DNA of 64,000 nucleotides, from contig CAKSDZ010000002.1 of assembly GCA_934446365.1 (NCBI GenBank), positions 310,001 to 374,000 on the forward strand, read 5' to 3'. How positions within the stretch are numbered: the first letter of the stretch is position 1; the number at the start of each line of letters is the position of its first letter. The notes beneath the pieces were generated by a model. The model did not search any database. It had not been told where the DNA came from and saw only the letters and a program-made list of their open reading frames with translations. The DNA is from an uncultured Eubacteriales bacterium. Lineage in GTDB: Bacteria > Bacillota > Clostridia > Oscillospirales > CAG-272. Below are positions 15,986 to 24,732 of the stretch, piece after piece. The position numbers and the translations under genes were made by a program.

Positions 15986-16367
15986 TTACAACGGCGCGAC
16001 GCTCGCCTATATCGGCGACGCCGTCATCGAGCTTCTGATCCGCGAGGCGCTGACAGATTCCGGCATTTCCGATACCGGCAGGCTTTCGGCAGCGGCGCAG
16101 AAGCTGGTATGCGCCAAAACACAAAGCGCCATCGCGGACATGCTTCTCCCGGAGCTTTCCGAAAAAGAGGAGGCCGCATATAGGCTGGGACGCAATCACC
16201 ACGCCTCCGGCAAGCCGAAAAATGCGACCGCGGCGGAATACAGCCGCTCGACAGGGCTGGAAGCCGTATTCGGTTATCTGCACATTACGGGAGACGACGG
16301 GCGCATCCGGGAGCTTTTTGACAAAGCATATAAAAATCTTTTGAAAGACTCGGAAAATTTGTTGTAA
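15963..16367 (+). CDS. mrnC: Mini-ribonuclease III
   Basis: The 134-residue protein is a lone RNase III catalytic domain without the dsRNA-binding domain. It has Y-N-G-A-T-L-A-Y-I-G-D-A-V-I-E-L (the metal-binding E-L-G-D-A-equivalent helix), then R-N-H-H-A-S-G-K-P-K-N-A-T and Y-S-R-S-T-G-L-E-A-V-F-G-Y-L, all characteristic of MrnC. It matures 23S rRNA ends in Bacillota. The ATG at 15963 with a GGAGGACAGCCGGC site overlaps the gtrA-like gene, indicating coupling. It closes the glyA run. Confidence 0.92.
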   Translation: MTTRNIHDYNGATLAYIGDAVIELLIREALTDSGISDTGRLSAAAQKLVCAKTQSAIADMLLPELSEKEEAAYRLGRNHHASGKPKNATAAEYSRSTGLEAVFGYLHITGDDGRIRELFDKAYKNLLKDSENLL

Positions 16368-16463
16368 GCCGTTTTATTTTTGCCTATATTTTATATTCAT
16401 ACAAAAATTTACAATTTTATAATATTTCCTCTGCTTTTATGTACTTTTTATTTCAAGGACATA

Positions 16464-16493
16464 TTGACATTTAACTCAATCTTATGTTAAAAT
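16464..16493 (+). promoter_or_regulatory. promoter for the small XRE gene
   Basis: TTGACA (16464-16469), 18-base spacer, TAAAAT (16488-16493); start of transcription about 35 bases before the ATG at 16533. Confidence 0.75.
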
Positions 16494-16532
16494 ATGAGAG
16501 GAAATTATATATTTTATGTTAGGAGACTGAAA

Positions 16533-16874
16533 ATGAAATACGATGCAAACATGGTTGTCCTCACCAAAGAGGAAATCAAAGAGTTCAAAGAGACTCTTGC
16601 AGACAATCTTGTCGCACTGCGCAAGATGCTCTATCTGTCCCAGACGGAGTTTGGAAACAGAACAGGGATCTCCCGTATCCGCCTTTCCATGATCGAATGC
16701 GGCAAATATGAAATGACTTGGTCGCAGTTCACCTCCATTCTCTTTGTTTTCTTTATGAATCGCAGCACAAAGCAGATCATTTTTAGAAAAAAGCTGTTCC
16801 CGGACAGATTGTATGCTTATCTCCAATGCAAGCATGAGGATGAGGATCTCGACGGATTTTACAAGGTGATTTGA
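16533..16874 (+). CDS. small XRE-family DNA-binding protein
   Basis: The 113-residue protein has a central helix-turn-helix (about residues 20-75) with L-S-Q-T-E-F-G-N-R-T-G-I-S and R-L-S-M-I-E-C-G-K helices, followed by a hydrophobic stretch S-I-L-F-V-F-F-M and a charged tail. It starts at the ATG at 16533 with a TAGGAG site. It is monocistronic between its own promoter and the terminator at 16904-16938. Its target is unknown. Confidence 0.8.
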   Translation: MKYDANMVVLTKEEIKEFKETLADNLVALRKMLYLSQTEFGNRTGISRIRLSMIECGKYEMTWSQFTSILFVFFMNRSTKQIIFRKKLFPDRLYAYLQCKHEDEDLDGFYKVI

Positions 16875-16903
16875 TTCGGTTTTCTTGGCAAAGTATGTAA
16901 AAA

Positions 16904-16938
16904 GGCGCTTATTTGAAGTTCAAATAAGCGCCTTTTTT
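16904..16938. terminator. bidirectional intrinsic terminator
   Basis: A perfect 14-bp inverted repeat (16904-16917 / 16919-16932) flanked by A and T runs; it serves the XRE gene and the convergent DUF896 gene. Confidence 0.88.
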
Positions 16939-16990
16939 CATCATCCGAATACCATAAAGGAGCACACGCACCGATCGTTCTCCCAAAGGT

Positions 16991-17197
16991 CTATTTTTCG
17001 CTTTTCTTTTCCAGACGGCGGATTTTACCCTCCGGCGTCTCGATCACTGTATTTTCCAGCTGCGCTTCAAAATTCTTTCGGAAAGCAGCGCGGAACTCGT
17101 CCCGCAGCCGCTGCTGTTCCGCTTTTTCCTCCGCGGAAAGCCCCTCCGATTTCTCTTTTCTCGCAAGCGCATTCAGTCTGTCCGTTCTTTCGCTCAA
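16991..17197 (-). CDS. DUF896 family protein
   Basis: The 68-residue protein is a compact helical hairpin with R-I/L-N-x-L-A-R-K and E-G-L-S-A-E-E-K-A-E-Q-x-x-L-R-D-E-F, and a Q-L-E-N-T-V-I segment, the DUF896 (YnzC-like) signature. A basic C-terminal tail follows. Bacillus members are induced in the SOS regulon, but no LexA box was checked here. The start is a TTG at 17197 behind an AAAGGAG site; no ATG is available in the right place. Confidence 0.85.
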   Translation of the reverse strand: MSERTDRLNALARKEKSEGLSAEEKAEQQRLRDEFRAAFRKNFEAQLENTVIETPEGKIRRLEKKSEK

Positions 17198-17240
17198 AAT
17201 ATTCTCCTTTCGGCTTCCAAAATTAAATTTTTACTTTTCC

Positions 17241-17269
17241 TTGATTTACCTGTCACATTCTCATATAAT
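17241..17269 (+). promoter_or_regulatory. promoter for the serine hydrolase gene
   Basis: TTGATT (17241-17246), 17-base spacer, TATAAT (17264-17269), about 38 bases before the ATG. Confidence 0.75.
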
Positions 17270-17307
17270 AATAGTATAACACAATCAAACAAAAAAAGGA
17301 AGTCCTT

Positions 17308-19041
17308 ATGGATATTATTATGTATAAAAAGGCCTTGGATTTCATCTCCAAGCTATATGGAAACCGAGGAGACATCGATTATATCGGCAAAACCCACTCA
17401 AAAACGGAACGGCCGTCCTGCTCGCCGCTCCTCTACCCCTTTGAAAGAGCAACCCCCGAATCGGTCGGCATATCCGGAGAGAGGATGCTCGCCTTTCTCT
17501 GCGAGCTTTCCAAGCACACAGAGCTTCATCCGCACTCGCTCATGATTGCGAAAGACGACAAAATCATCCTCGAATGTGAATTTTATCCTTATCGCGCGGA
17601 TATTTGGCATGTCAGCCATTCGCTTTGCAAAAGCATTACGGCGATCGCCGTCGGCATCATGATCGACGACGGCATCATGAAGCTGGACGACAAAATCACG
17701 GACATTTTTTCAAAGCGCGCTTTCAGCTTTGATTTCGTCAGACAAAAGGATATCACCGTCCGCCATCTGCTCACCATGAGCGCCGGCGTCGCCTTCAACG
17801 AGCTCGGCAGCGTGACCTATGAGGATTGGGCGGAGGGATTTTTCAGCGCCGGCGTGAAATTTGCGCCCGGCACCCAATTCCTATACAACAGCATGAACTC
17901 CTATATGCTCTCCGCAGCCATCAAGGAGCTGACCGGCAGAGATATGTTCGATATCCTCACGGATCGCGTCTTTACACCGATGGGAATTACCGAGGTTTAT
18001 TGGGAAAAATGTCCCCGCGGCATCACAAAAGGCGGCTGGGGCCTCTATATGAAGATTGAGGATCTCATGAAATTCGGCAAGCTGTTTCTCGATGCCGGCA
18101 TGTGGCAGGGACAAAGAATCGTATCCGAGGAATGGCTCCGTGAGGCGTCGGCAAAGCAGATTGAGTCGAGTCCCGCTATGAACGATTACGGCTACGGCTA
18201 TCACATTTGGCGCAGCATTCGCAAGGATTCCTATCAGTTCAACGGCATGCTCGGTCAAAATCTCATCATTTTCCCCGATATTCGGATGGTCATCGCGACC
18301 TATTGCGGCAATACGGAGTTTTTTCCGAAATCGGAATATGTTTCCCTCATCGGCAAGTATTTCGGCGACGGCTTCTTCCCCGGCGCGCCGCTCAAACCCT
18401 CACGGAAAACATCATACGCTCTTTTGTCGGAAAGAAAACTGCTCAGTCTGCCGCCTGTCATGAGGCGTAGCGAGAGATGCAGAAAGCTCGGTGCGCTTGC
18501 CGCCATCCTCGGCAAAAGCTATGCCGTCGATACGCAAAACACATCTCTCCTACCGGTGACACTCTGCGTGATGCACAACAATTTCCCGGTCGGAATCAAA
18601 AAAATCTCCTTTCGTCCTGACGGAAACGTCGTCACAGCGCTGTTTGAAAAAGGAACGGAAACCGTCGCCATTCCATTTGCCGCCGACGGCACCGCGTTTT
18701 ATTTCGATTTCACGGAAAACGGAGAAACGTTCTCCGCGGCCGCCATCGGCAGAATGACGAAAAACGAGGACGACATTCCGGTTTTAAAGCTTTCCATCTA
18801 TTTTCTTGAAACGACCTCCGTCCGTCACATCAAGTTCTTTTTCCGCAATCGCAAAATCACCGTTCGTTTTACCGAAGAACCGGGCGGCGCGGAGCTTTTT
18901 GATGGATTTCGTCCGATGATAGAAGAATTCACATCCAAAAACAAGGCGATAAAGCTTCTCATGTCCAAAACGGACGGCGGGCTTCTCGAATACAATCTTG
19001 AAAAGCTCTTTTCGCCGGAATATACCGCGACGGAAGCATAG
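17308..19041 (+). CDS. serine hydrolase, beta-lactamase class C / penicillin-binding-like
   Basis: The 577-residue protein has a serine beta-lactamase fold: the nucleophile motif S-L-C-K (S105, K108), a Y-N-S triad at 193-195 in the place of the Y-x-N motif, and L-L-T-M-S-A-G after a V-R-H segment. The hydrolase core ends near residue 355. About 200 C-terminal residues form a beta-rich region I do not recognise. No signal peptide or membrane segment is visible, unusual for this family, which normally works outside the cell; it is probably a cytoplasmic esterase or peptidase. The gene has its own promoter and converges on purL. Confidence 0.85.
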   Translation: MDIIMYKKALDFISKLYGNRGDIDYIGKTHSKTERPSCSPLLYPFERATPESVGISGERMLAFLCELSKHTELHPHSLMIAKDDKIILECEFYPYRADIWHVSHSLCKSITAIAVGIMIDDGIMKLDDKITDIFSKRAFSFDFVRQKDITVRHLLTMSAGVAFNELGSVTYEDWAEGFFSAGVKFAPGTQFLYNSMNSYMLSAAIKELTGRDMFDILTDRVFTPMGITEVYWEKCPRGITKGGWGLYMKIEDLMKFGKLFLDAGMWQGQRIVSEEWLREASAKQIESSPAMNDYGYGYHIWRSIRKDSYQFNGMLGQNLIIFPDIRMVIATYCGNTEFFPKSEYVSLIGKYFGDGFFPGAPLKPSRKTSYALLSERKLLSLPPVMRRSERCRKLGALAAILGKSYAVDTQNTSLLPVTLCVMHNNFPVGIKKISFRPDGNVVTALFEKGTETVAIPFAADGTAFYFDFTENGETFSAAAIGRMTKNEDDIPVLKLSIYFLETTSVRHIKFFFRNRKITVRFTEEPGGAELFDGFRPMIEEFTSKNKAIKLLMSKTDGGLLEYNLEKLFSPEYTATEA

Positions 19042-19340
19042 TCTATCTCGCCCCGGCATTGATTCTTTTTGAGAAATAACATCGCACCGGCAAGTCCGCC
19101 CGGCGTCAGGCACGCCGCGTACAATTCCGGCATGTATTTCAGAGAAAATCCCCGCGGCGTGCCTGCAGCTCCGCCCGCAGGGAGCACGACAAATGCCCGT
19201 CACACAGAGGAACACGCACTCACCGGCATTCCCCGGTATCACCGCAGCTTGCCCCTGCGGGCAGGCGGCGGGTGTACCCGCACGCCGGGCGGACACAAGC
19301 GAAGCCCTCTCCGGTACCGGAGAGGGCTTCTTATGATTGT
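19042..19340. repeat. GC-rich intergenic region with long inverted repeats
   Basis: Between the convergent hydrolase and purL genes. It contains a perfect 13-bp inverted repeat (caggcacgccgcg 19107-19119 / cgcggcgtgcctg 19153-19165) around a 33-base loop, other GC-rich hairpins (for example around 19270-19284), and a final 30-base palindrome at 19301-19330. No credible gene is present: a minus-strand GTG frame through the region lacks a ribosome binding site and runs into the hydrolase gene. Confidence 0.5.
19301..19330. terminator. palindromic hairpin downstream of purL
   Basis: gaagccctctccgg and its exact complement flank a two-base centre, 11 bases after the purL stop. It has no strong T run on either side, so it may be a weak terminator or RNA 3' end protector. 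Confidence 0.5.
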
Positions 19341-22300
19341 TTATCGGAAAAATTTCACCGCCGCACGGAACATGCCGATGTCGAAGTTGCCCTCGACATT
19401 TTTGTAAAGTCCGTTCCCGACGCGCTCGGAATGTCCCATCTTGCCAAAAACTCTTCCGTCCGGCGACGTGATTCCCTCGATCGCACAAACGGAGCCGTTG
19501 GGATTGAAATGCACGTCATATGTCGGATTTCCGTTTTCATCCACATACTGCGTCGCGATCTGACCGTTTTCCGCAAGACCGCGCACCACGGCATCGGAGG
19601 CGAGGAAGCGTCCCTCCCCGTGAGAGATCGGCACGGTGACGATATCCCCCACCTGTACCTCGGAAAGCCACGGCGAAAGATTTGAGCAGATTCTCGTCCT
19701 GACAAGGCGCGACTGGTGACGTCCGATGACGTTATAAGTCAGCGTCGGCGCGGCTTCCTCCGCATCAACGATCTTCCCGTACGGAACCAGTCCGAGCTTG
19801 ATGAGCGCTTGGAAGCCGTTGCAGATGCCTGCCATCAGTCCGCCTCGGCGGTCGAGCAGTTCCATCGTCGCCTCTTTTACGCCCGCATTGCGGAAAAATG
19901 CGGTGATGAATTTGCCGGAGCCGTCCGGCTCGTCTCCGCCGGAAAAGCCGCCGGGAATGAAGATGATCTGCGATTCTCCGATTTTCCTTGCAAAATCCTC
20001 CGCCGAACGGGAAATGCCCGCCGCCGTCAGGTTGTTGATGACCACAAGCTCCGGCTGTGCACCGGCATCGGCAAACGCTTTCGCGCTGTCGTATTCACAG
20101 TTTGTACCCGGGAATACGGGAATCAGCACGCGCGGCTTTGCCGTCCTCACGGCAGGGGCGGCCTTAACGCCTGCCTCATATGTGAATGCAGGAATCTTGC
20201 CGTCCTCCGGCGGAATGTTGCACGGATAAACCGATTCCAATACGGATTCATAGGCACGGAGCAGATTGCCGAGCGCAAGATTGCCGCCGTGATAGGAAAT
20301 GACCTCCTCGGATATCGTCTCGCCGAGCGGAGCTCCGACATCGACAGCCTCGGCAAGCTCGAGGATAAACGAACCGTAGCTGTATCCAAAAAGCTCTTTC
20401 ATCGACCTCGCACTGTCATACGCAAAGCCGATTCCGTTTCCGAAGCACATTTTCATGACGGCCTCCGCCACGCCGCCGTAGGTCGGCGTATAGGCGGCAA
20501 GCACCTTTCCCTCTCTCATGAGAGCCGTCACCGTATCGAAATTCTTCAAAAGAGAGGCCGTCACCGGCAGTCCGTTCTTATCGTATTCGGGACGCAGCCA
20601 TACGACCTTATGTCCGGCGCCCTTAAACTCACCGGAAAGGATATGCTCCGTCTTTTCCATCGTCACGGCGAAGGATACAAGCGTCGGCGGAACGTCGATT
20701 TTCTCGAAGGAACCGCTCATGGAATCCTTTCCGCCGATCGACGCCGCGCCAAGCTCCATCTGCGCTTTGAATGCGCCGAGCAGAGCGGCGAGCGGTTTGC
20801 CCCAGCGGCGGCCGTCGCGCATGGGTTTTTCAAAATATTCCTGGAAGGTCAGATAGACGTCCTCGAATTTCGCACCCGACGCAATCAGCTTTGAGATGGA
20901 TTCCACAACGGCCAGATACGCGCCGTGATACGGGCTCTTTTCCGAAATCATCGGATTATAGCCCCACGCCATAACGGAGCAGTCGTCCGTATGCCCCTTT
21001 TCCACCGGAATTTTGTGCGCCATCGCCTGAATCGGCGTCAGCTGATTTTTCCCGCCGAAGGGCATCAGAACCGTGCCCGCACCGATGGTCGAATCGAAGC
21101 GTTCGGCAAGACCCCGACGGGAACAGACATTGAGGTCACGCGCAAGAGCGCCATAGGCCGCGTCAAAATCCGTTCCAACCTCCTTTTCAAAGCTCAGAGG
21201 AGCATCGGGTGTGATTTCAATATGCTTTTCCGCGCCGTTGGAATTTAAAAATTCACGGGAAATATTCACGATATCGACGCCGTTCCAGCGCATGACAAGC
21301 CGTGGTTCCGCCGTGACCCTTGCCACGACGGTCGCCTCTAAGTTTTCACCATCCGCAAGTGCACGGAAACGGTCCGCGTCCTCGGCGGAAACGACAACCG
21401 CCATGCGCTCCTGCGATTCGCTGATCGCAAGCTCGGTTCCGTCGAGTCCCTCGTACTTTTTGGGCACCGCGTTAAGGTCGATGAAAAGACCGTCCGCAAG
21501 CTCGCCGATGGCGACGGACACGCCGCCCGCGCCGAAATCGTTGCACCGCTTGATCATGCGGCATGCCTCGGGATTGCGGAAAAGCCGTTGAAGCTTGCGT
21601 TCCTCCGGCGCATTGCCCTTCTGTACCTCCGCGCCGCAGCTTTCCAGCGAGGAAAGATTGTGGGATTTGGACGAGCCCGTAGCGCCGCCGCAACCGTCGC
21701 GTCCCGTGCGTCCGCCGAGCAGGATGACCACATCGCCCGGTGCGGGACATTCGCGGCGGACATTTTTCTCCGGCGCCGCACCGACCACCGCGCCGATCTC
21801 CATATGCTTCGCGACATAGCCGTCGTGATAGATTTCATCGACCTGGCCCGTGGCAAGACCGATCTGGTTGCCGTAGGAGGAATAGCCGGCCGCGGCCGTC
21901 GTCACAATCTTGCGCTGCGGGAGCTTGCCCGGAATGGTTTCGGAAACCGGAACCGTCGGATTCGCGGCGCCGGTCACACGCATCGCCGCGTAAACATAGG
22001 AGCGTCCCGACAGCGGGTCGCGGATCGCGCCGCCGATACAGGTCGCAGCGCCGCCGAACGGCTCAATTTCCGTCGGATGGTTGTGCGTTTCATTCTTGAA
22101 AAGCAGGAGCCACGGCTCCTTTTTGCCGTCGACCTCGACCGTGATTTTTACCGTGCAGGCGTTGATTTCGTCGGATTCGTCGAGCTTTGTGAGCTTTCCC
22201 GATTTTTTCAGCGCTTTCGCGGCGATCGTCGCGATATCCATTAGATTCTGCGGCTTCGTTCTGCCGAGTGCCTCTCTTGTGCGGATATACTCGTCATATG

Positions 22301-23030
22301 CCGCGGAAAGCTCATCATCCTCAAGTTCGACACGGTCGATGGTCGTGAGAAACGTCGTATGACGGCAGTGATCCGACCAATAGGTATCGATCATTTTGAT
22401 TTCCGTAATGGTGGGATTTCTGCCCTCGCCCTTAAAATAATCGCGGCAGAAGCGAATATCGCCCTCGTCCATAGCAAGACCGCGCGCACGGATAAATGCG
22501 TCCAGCCCCGCGTCGTCAAGCTCCGTGAAGCCCTCCAAAACCTCGACCGAATCCGGAATCCGATAGTCCGGCGCAAGCGTTTCGGGAAGTTCAAGAGAAG
22601 CCTCTCGGCACTCCACGGGATTGATCACATATTTTTTGATTTTGGCCTTGTCCGCATCGGAAAGAGCGCCCGACAGCAGATACAGCTTCGCCGTGCGAAC
22701 GGTCGGACGGTCGCCCTCGGACAGAATCTGAATGCACTGTGCCGCGGAATCCGCCCGCTGGTCGAACTGTCCCGGCAGATATTCCACTGCGAACACATAA
22801 GCGCCGTCCGCGTCGATCTTACTGCTCACCTTATCGACCTGCGGCTCCGAAAAGACGGTTTTCTTGCAGGCTTCAAACAGCTCCGCGCTGATATTTTCCA
22901 CGTCGTAGCGGTTCAAAATCCGAAGCCCGTCGAGCGACGTGACGCCGATAAGACCGCGAAGATCGGCAAGCAGAGACGCGGCCTCGTGCGCAAGCTCCTT
23001 TTTCTTCTCAACGTATACTCTGTAAACCAT
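19341..23030 (-). CDS. purL: phosphoribosylformylglycinamidine synthase, fused synthetase-glutaminase form
   Basis: The 1229-residue single chain combines the FGAM synthetase with the glutaminase domain, the long form found in clostridia and streptococci rather than the PurS/PurL/PurQ set. It has two AIRS-type synthetase halves with E-T-H-N-H-P-T-E-I-E-P-F-G-G-A-A-T and a C-terminal class I glutaminase domain: nucleophile Cys1070 in G-I-C-N-G-F-Q, and His1200/Glu1202 in G-H-S-E-R. It makes FGAM from FGAR, glutamine and ATP. The ATG at 23030 has a GGAG site, and the gene begins 10 bases after the purD stop, the last gene of the operon. Confidence 0.97.
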   Translation of the reverse strand: MVYRVYVEKKKELAHEAASLLADLRGLIGVTSLDGLRILNRYDVENISAELFEACKKTVFSEPQVDKVSSKIDADGAYVFAVEYLPGQFDQRADSAAQCIQILSEGDRPTVRTAKLYLLSGALSDADKAKIKKYVINPVECREASLELPETLAPDYRIPDSVEVLEGFTELDDAGLDAFIRARGLAMDEGDIRFCRDYFKGEGRNPTITEIKMIDTYWSDHCRHTTFLTTIDRVELEDDELSAAYDEYIRTREALGRTKPQNLMDIATIAAKALKKSGKLTKLDESDEINACTVKITVEVDGKKEPWLLLFKNETHNHPTEIEPFGGAATCIGGAIRDPLSGRSYVYAAMRVTGAANPTVPVSETIPGKLPQRKIVTTAAAGYSSYGNQIGLATGQVDEIYHDGYVAKHMEIGAVVGAAPEKNVRRECPAPGDVVILLGGRTGRDGCGGATGSSKSHNLSSLESCGAEVQKGNAPEERKLQRLFRNPEACRMIKRCNDFGAGGVSVAIGELADGLFIDLNAVPKKYEGLDGTELAISESQERMAVVVSAEDADRFRALADGENLEATVVARVTAEPRLVMRWNGVDIVNISREFLNSNGAEKHIEITPDAPLSFEKEVGTDFDAAYGALARDLNVCSRRGLAERFDSTIGAGTVLMPFGGKNQLTPIQAMAHKIPVEKGHTDDCSVMAWGYNPMISEKSPYHGAYLAVVESISKLIASGAKFEDVYLTFQEYFEKPMRDGRRWGKPLAALLGAFKAQMELGAASIGGKDSMSGSFEKIDVPPTLVSFAVTMEKTEHILSGEFKGAGHKVVWLRPEYDKNGLPVTASLLKNFDTVTALMREGKVLAAYTPTYGGVAEAVMKMCFGNGIGFAYDSARSMKELFGYSYGSFILELAEAVDVGAPLGETISEEVISYHGGNLALGNLLRAYESVLESVYPCNIPPEDGKIPAFTYEAGVKAAPAVRTAKPRVLIPVFPGTNCEYDSAKAFADAGAQPELVVINNLTAAGISRSAEDFARKIGESQIIFIPGGFSGGDEPDGSGKFITAFFRNAGVKEATMELLDRRGGLMAGICNGFQALIKLGLVPYGKIVDAEEAAPTLTYNVIGRHQSRLVRTRICSNLSPWLSEVQVGDIVTVPISHGEGRFLASDAVVRGLAENGQIATQYVDENGNPTYDVHFNPNGSVCAIEGITSPDGRVFGKMGHSERVGNGLYKNVEGNFDIGMFRAAVKFFR

Positions 23031-23040
23031 GATTTTCTCC

Positions 23041-24309
23041 TTATTCTTTCGCGGCAAGCGCCCGCGCTCCGATATCCTTCCGATAAAAACCGTTGTCAAA
23101 TCTTACTTTTGCAGCCTTTGCATATGCCGCATCGACGGCTTCCCTCAAAGTATCCGCCGTCGCCGTGACGCCGAGCACACGGCCGCCCGCGCTGACAAGT
23201 CCGGCCTCCGTCCTTTTCGCACCCGCGACATAAATGACGCCGTCCTCCCCGTCCGCGGGAAGCGCAAGCGGACAGCCGCTCTCATATTTCACCGGATATC
23301 CCTTGGACGCAATAATCACGCAGCACGCGGATTTATCGCTGAATTTCACGGGAACCTCGGAAAGTCTGCCCTCCGAGGTCGCCATCATAATGGTAAGGAG
23401 ATCGCTCTCCAAAAGCGGCAGGACGACCTGTGTTTCCGGATCGCCAAAGCGGCAGTTGTATTCGATGACGCGCGGTCCCGCCGGGGTAAGCATAAGCCCG
23501 AAATAGAGGCATCCGCGGAACTCGCGTCCCTCTTTTTTCATCGCTTCTATGGTCGGCACGAAAATCGTTTTCATGCAAAGCTCGGCAACTTCCTGCGTAT
23601 AATACGGATTCGGCGCAACCGTCCCCATGCCGCCGGTATTGAGTCCCGTGTCGCCGTCTCCGGCGCGCTTGTGGTCCATGGAGGACACCATCGGAACGAC
23701 GATATTTCCGTCCGTAAAGGAAAGCACGGAAACCTCGGGACCCGTCAAAAATTCCTCGATGACGATGCGCGCGCCGGACGCGCCGAAGATTTTATCCTCC
23801 ATCATAGAGCGCACCGCCGCCCTCGCTTCTTCCCGTGTTTCGGCGATGATGACGCCCTTTCCGAGCGCAAGACCGTCCGCCTTGATGACCGTCGGAACCG
23901 GCGCGGTTTCAAGATATGCAAGCGCCGCGTCCATATCCTCGAATACCTCGTATGCGGCTGTCGGAATCCCGTATTTTTTCATCAGATTCTTGGCAAAAAC
24001 CTTGCTGCCCTCGATGATTGCGGCGTTCTTCTTCGGACCGAAGCTGCGGATTCCCGCTGCCTCCAACGCGTCCACCGCGCCGAGCACGAGCGGATCGTCC
24101 GGCGCCACGACGGCAAAATCGATCTTCTTTTCCTTTGCAAAGGCGACGATTCCGTCGATATCCTTTGCGCCGATATCGACGCAGACCGCGTCCGCGGCGA
24201 TGCCGCCGTTGCCGGGAAGCGCATAAATCACCTCGACCGACGGATTTTCTTTTAATTTTTTGATAATCGCATGTTCGCGGCCGCCGCCGCCCACTACCAT
24301 GAGCTTCAT
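23041..24309 (-). CDS. purD: phosphoribosylamine-glycine ligase
   Basis: The 422-residue protein starts M-K-L-M-V-V-G-G-G-G-R-E-H-A-I, has the PurD P-G-N-G-G-I loop, an ATP-grasp core with V-I-K-A-D-G-L-A-L-G-K-G-V, M-G-T-V-A-P-N-P-Y-Y and R-F-G-D-P-E-T-Q. It forms GAR from phosphoribosylamine and glycine. The ATG at 24309 is preceded by AAAGGAG. Spacing to the Dabb gene upstream is about 55 bases and to purL 10 bases. Confidence 0.97.
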   Translation of the reverse strand: MKLMVVGGGGREHAIIKKLKENPSVEVIYALPGNGGIAADAVCVDIGAKDIDGIVAFAKEKKIDFAVVAPDDPLVLGAVDALEAAGIRSFGPKKNAAIIEGSKVFAKNLMKKYGIPTAAYEVFEDMDAALAYLETAPVPTVIKADGLALGKGVIIAETREEARAAVRSMMEDKIFGASGARIVIEEFLTGPEVSVLSFTDGNIVVPMVSSMDHKRAGDGDTGLNTGGMGTVAPNPYYTQEVAELCMKTIFVPTIEAMKKEGREFRGCLYFGLMLTPAGPRVIEYNCRFGDPETQVVLPLLESDLLTIMMATSEGRLSEVPVKFSDKSACCVIIASKGYPVKYESGCPLALPADGEDGVIYVAGAKRTEAGLVSAGGRVLGVTATADTLREAVDAAYAKAAKVRFDNGFYRKDIGARALAAKE

Positions 24310-24363
24310 AACGATGCTCCTTTCTTTCCGATCGTCGATTTCAAACCGGCCGTCTGCGCCGGT

Positions 24364-24657
24364 TTAACATTCAAAATCAAAGCAGGCTCGCAGCTCCCGC
24401 AGGGGCGTGATATACCCGCGGAATGCGACATGTGCCGGATGGTCGCGGTACACGTCAAGCGCCGCGATATCATCAAAATCGCAGATAAGGGCGATATCAT
24501 AGTTGCCCTCCGGCGCACCGACCGCTCCCGTATGCACCTCCATGCTCCGGATAAACGGAATTTGCTCCCGCAGGGAAAGTGCGCGCGCGCTCACCTCGGG
24601 CAGAATATCCTTCGGGATTTCTCCTTTCAAACGGAACATAACGATATGACGAATCAT
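24364..24657 (-). CDS. Dabb-family (stress responsive A/B barrel) protein
   Basis: The 97-residue protein starts M-I-R-H-I-V-M-F-R-L-K, the typical first strand of the dimeric alpha/beta barrel (Dabb) domain, and ends with the R-D-H-P-A-H-V-A-F motif before the last strand. The fold is found in stress proteins and small-molecule-binding proteins of unknown activity. It sits between the AICAR transformylase and purD in the purine operon with a GGAGG site, so it is likely expressed with the pathway. A catalytic or ligand-binding role in purine synthesis is speculation. Confidence 0.85.
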   Translation of the reverse strand: MIRHIVMFRLKGEIPKDILPEVSARALSLREQIPFIRSMEVHTGAVGAPEGNYDIALICDFDDIAALDVYRDHPAHVAFRGYITPLRELRACFDFEC

Positions 24658-24732
24658 AGATTTTCCCCTCCGTATCCTGTTTCTCTAAAACGGCAGAGCG
24701 CCGGCGATCTTTCAGCCGGCGTACCGCTCATA

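Noticed and set aside
18784..19488. Minus-strand open frames across 19042-19340, including a GTG-started frame ending in the hydrolase gene
   Set aside because: They overlap the ends of two well-supported convergent genes, lack ribosome binding sites, and cross the inverted repeats; they look like GC-rich non-stop frames rather than genes.
22359..24255. Plus-strand frames opposite purL and purD of more than 250 codons
   Set aside because: GC-rich third positions on the coding strand produce stop-poor antisense frames; no motif or start signal supports them.
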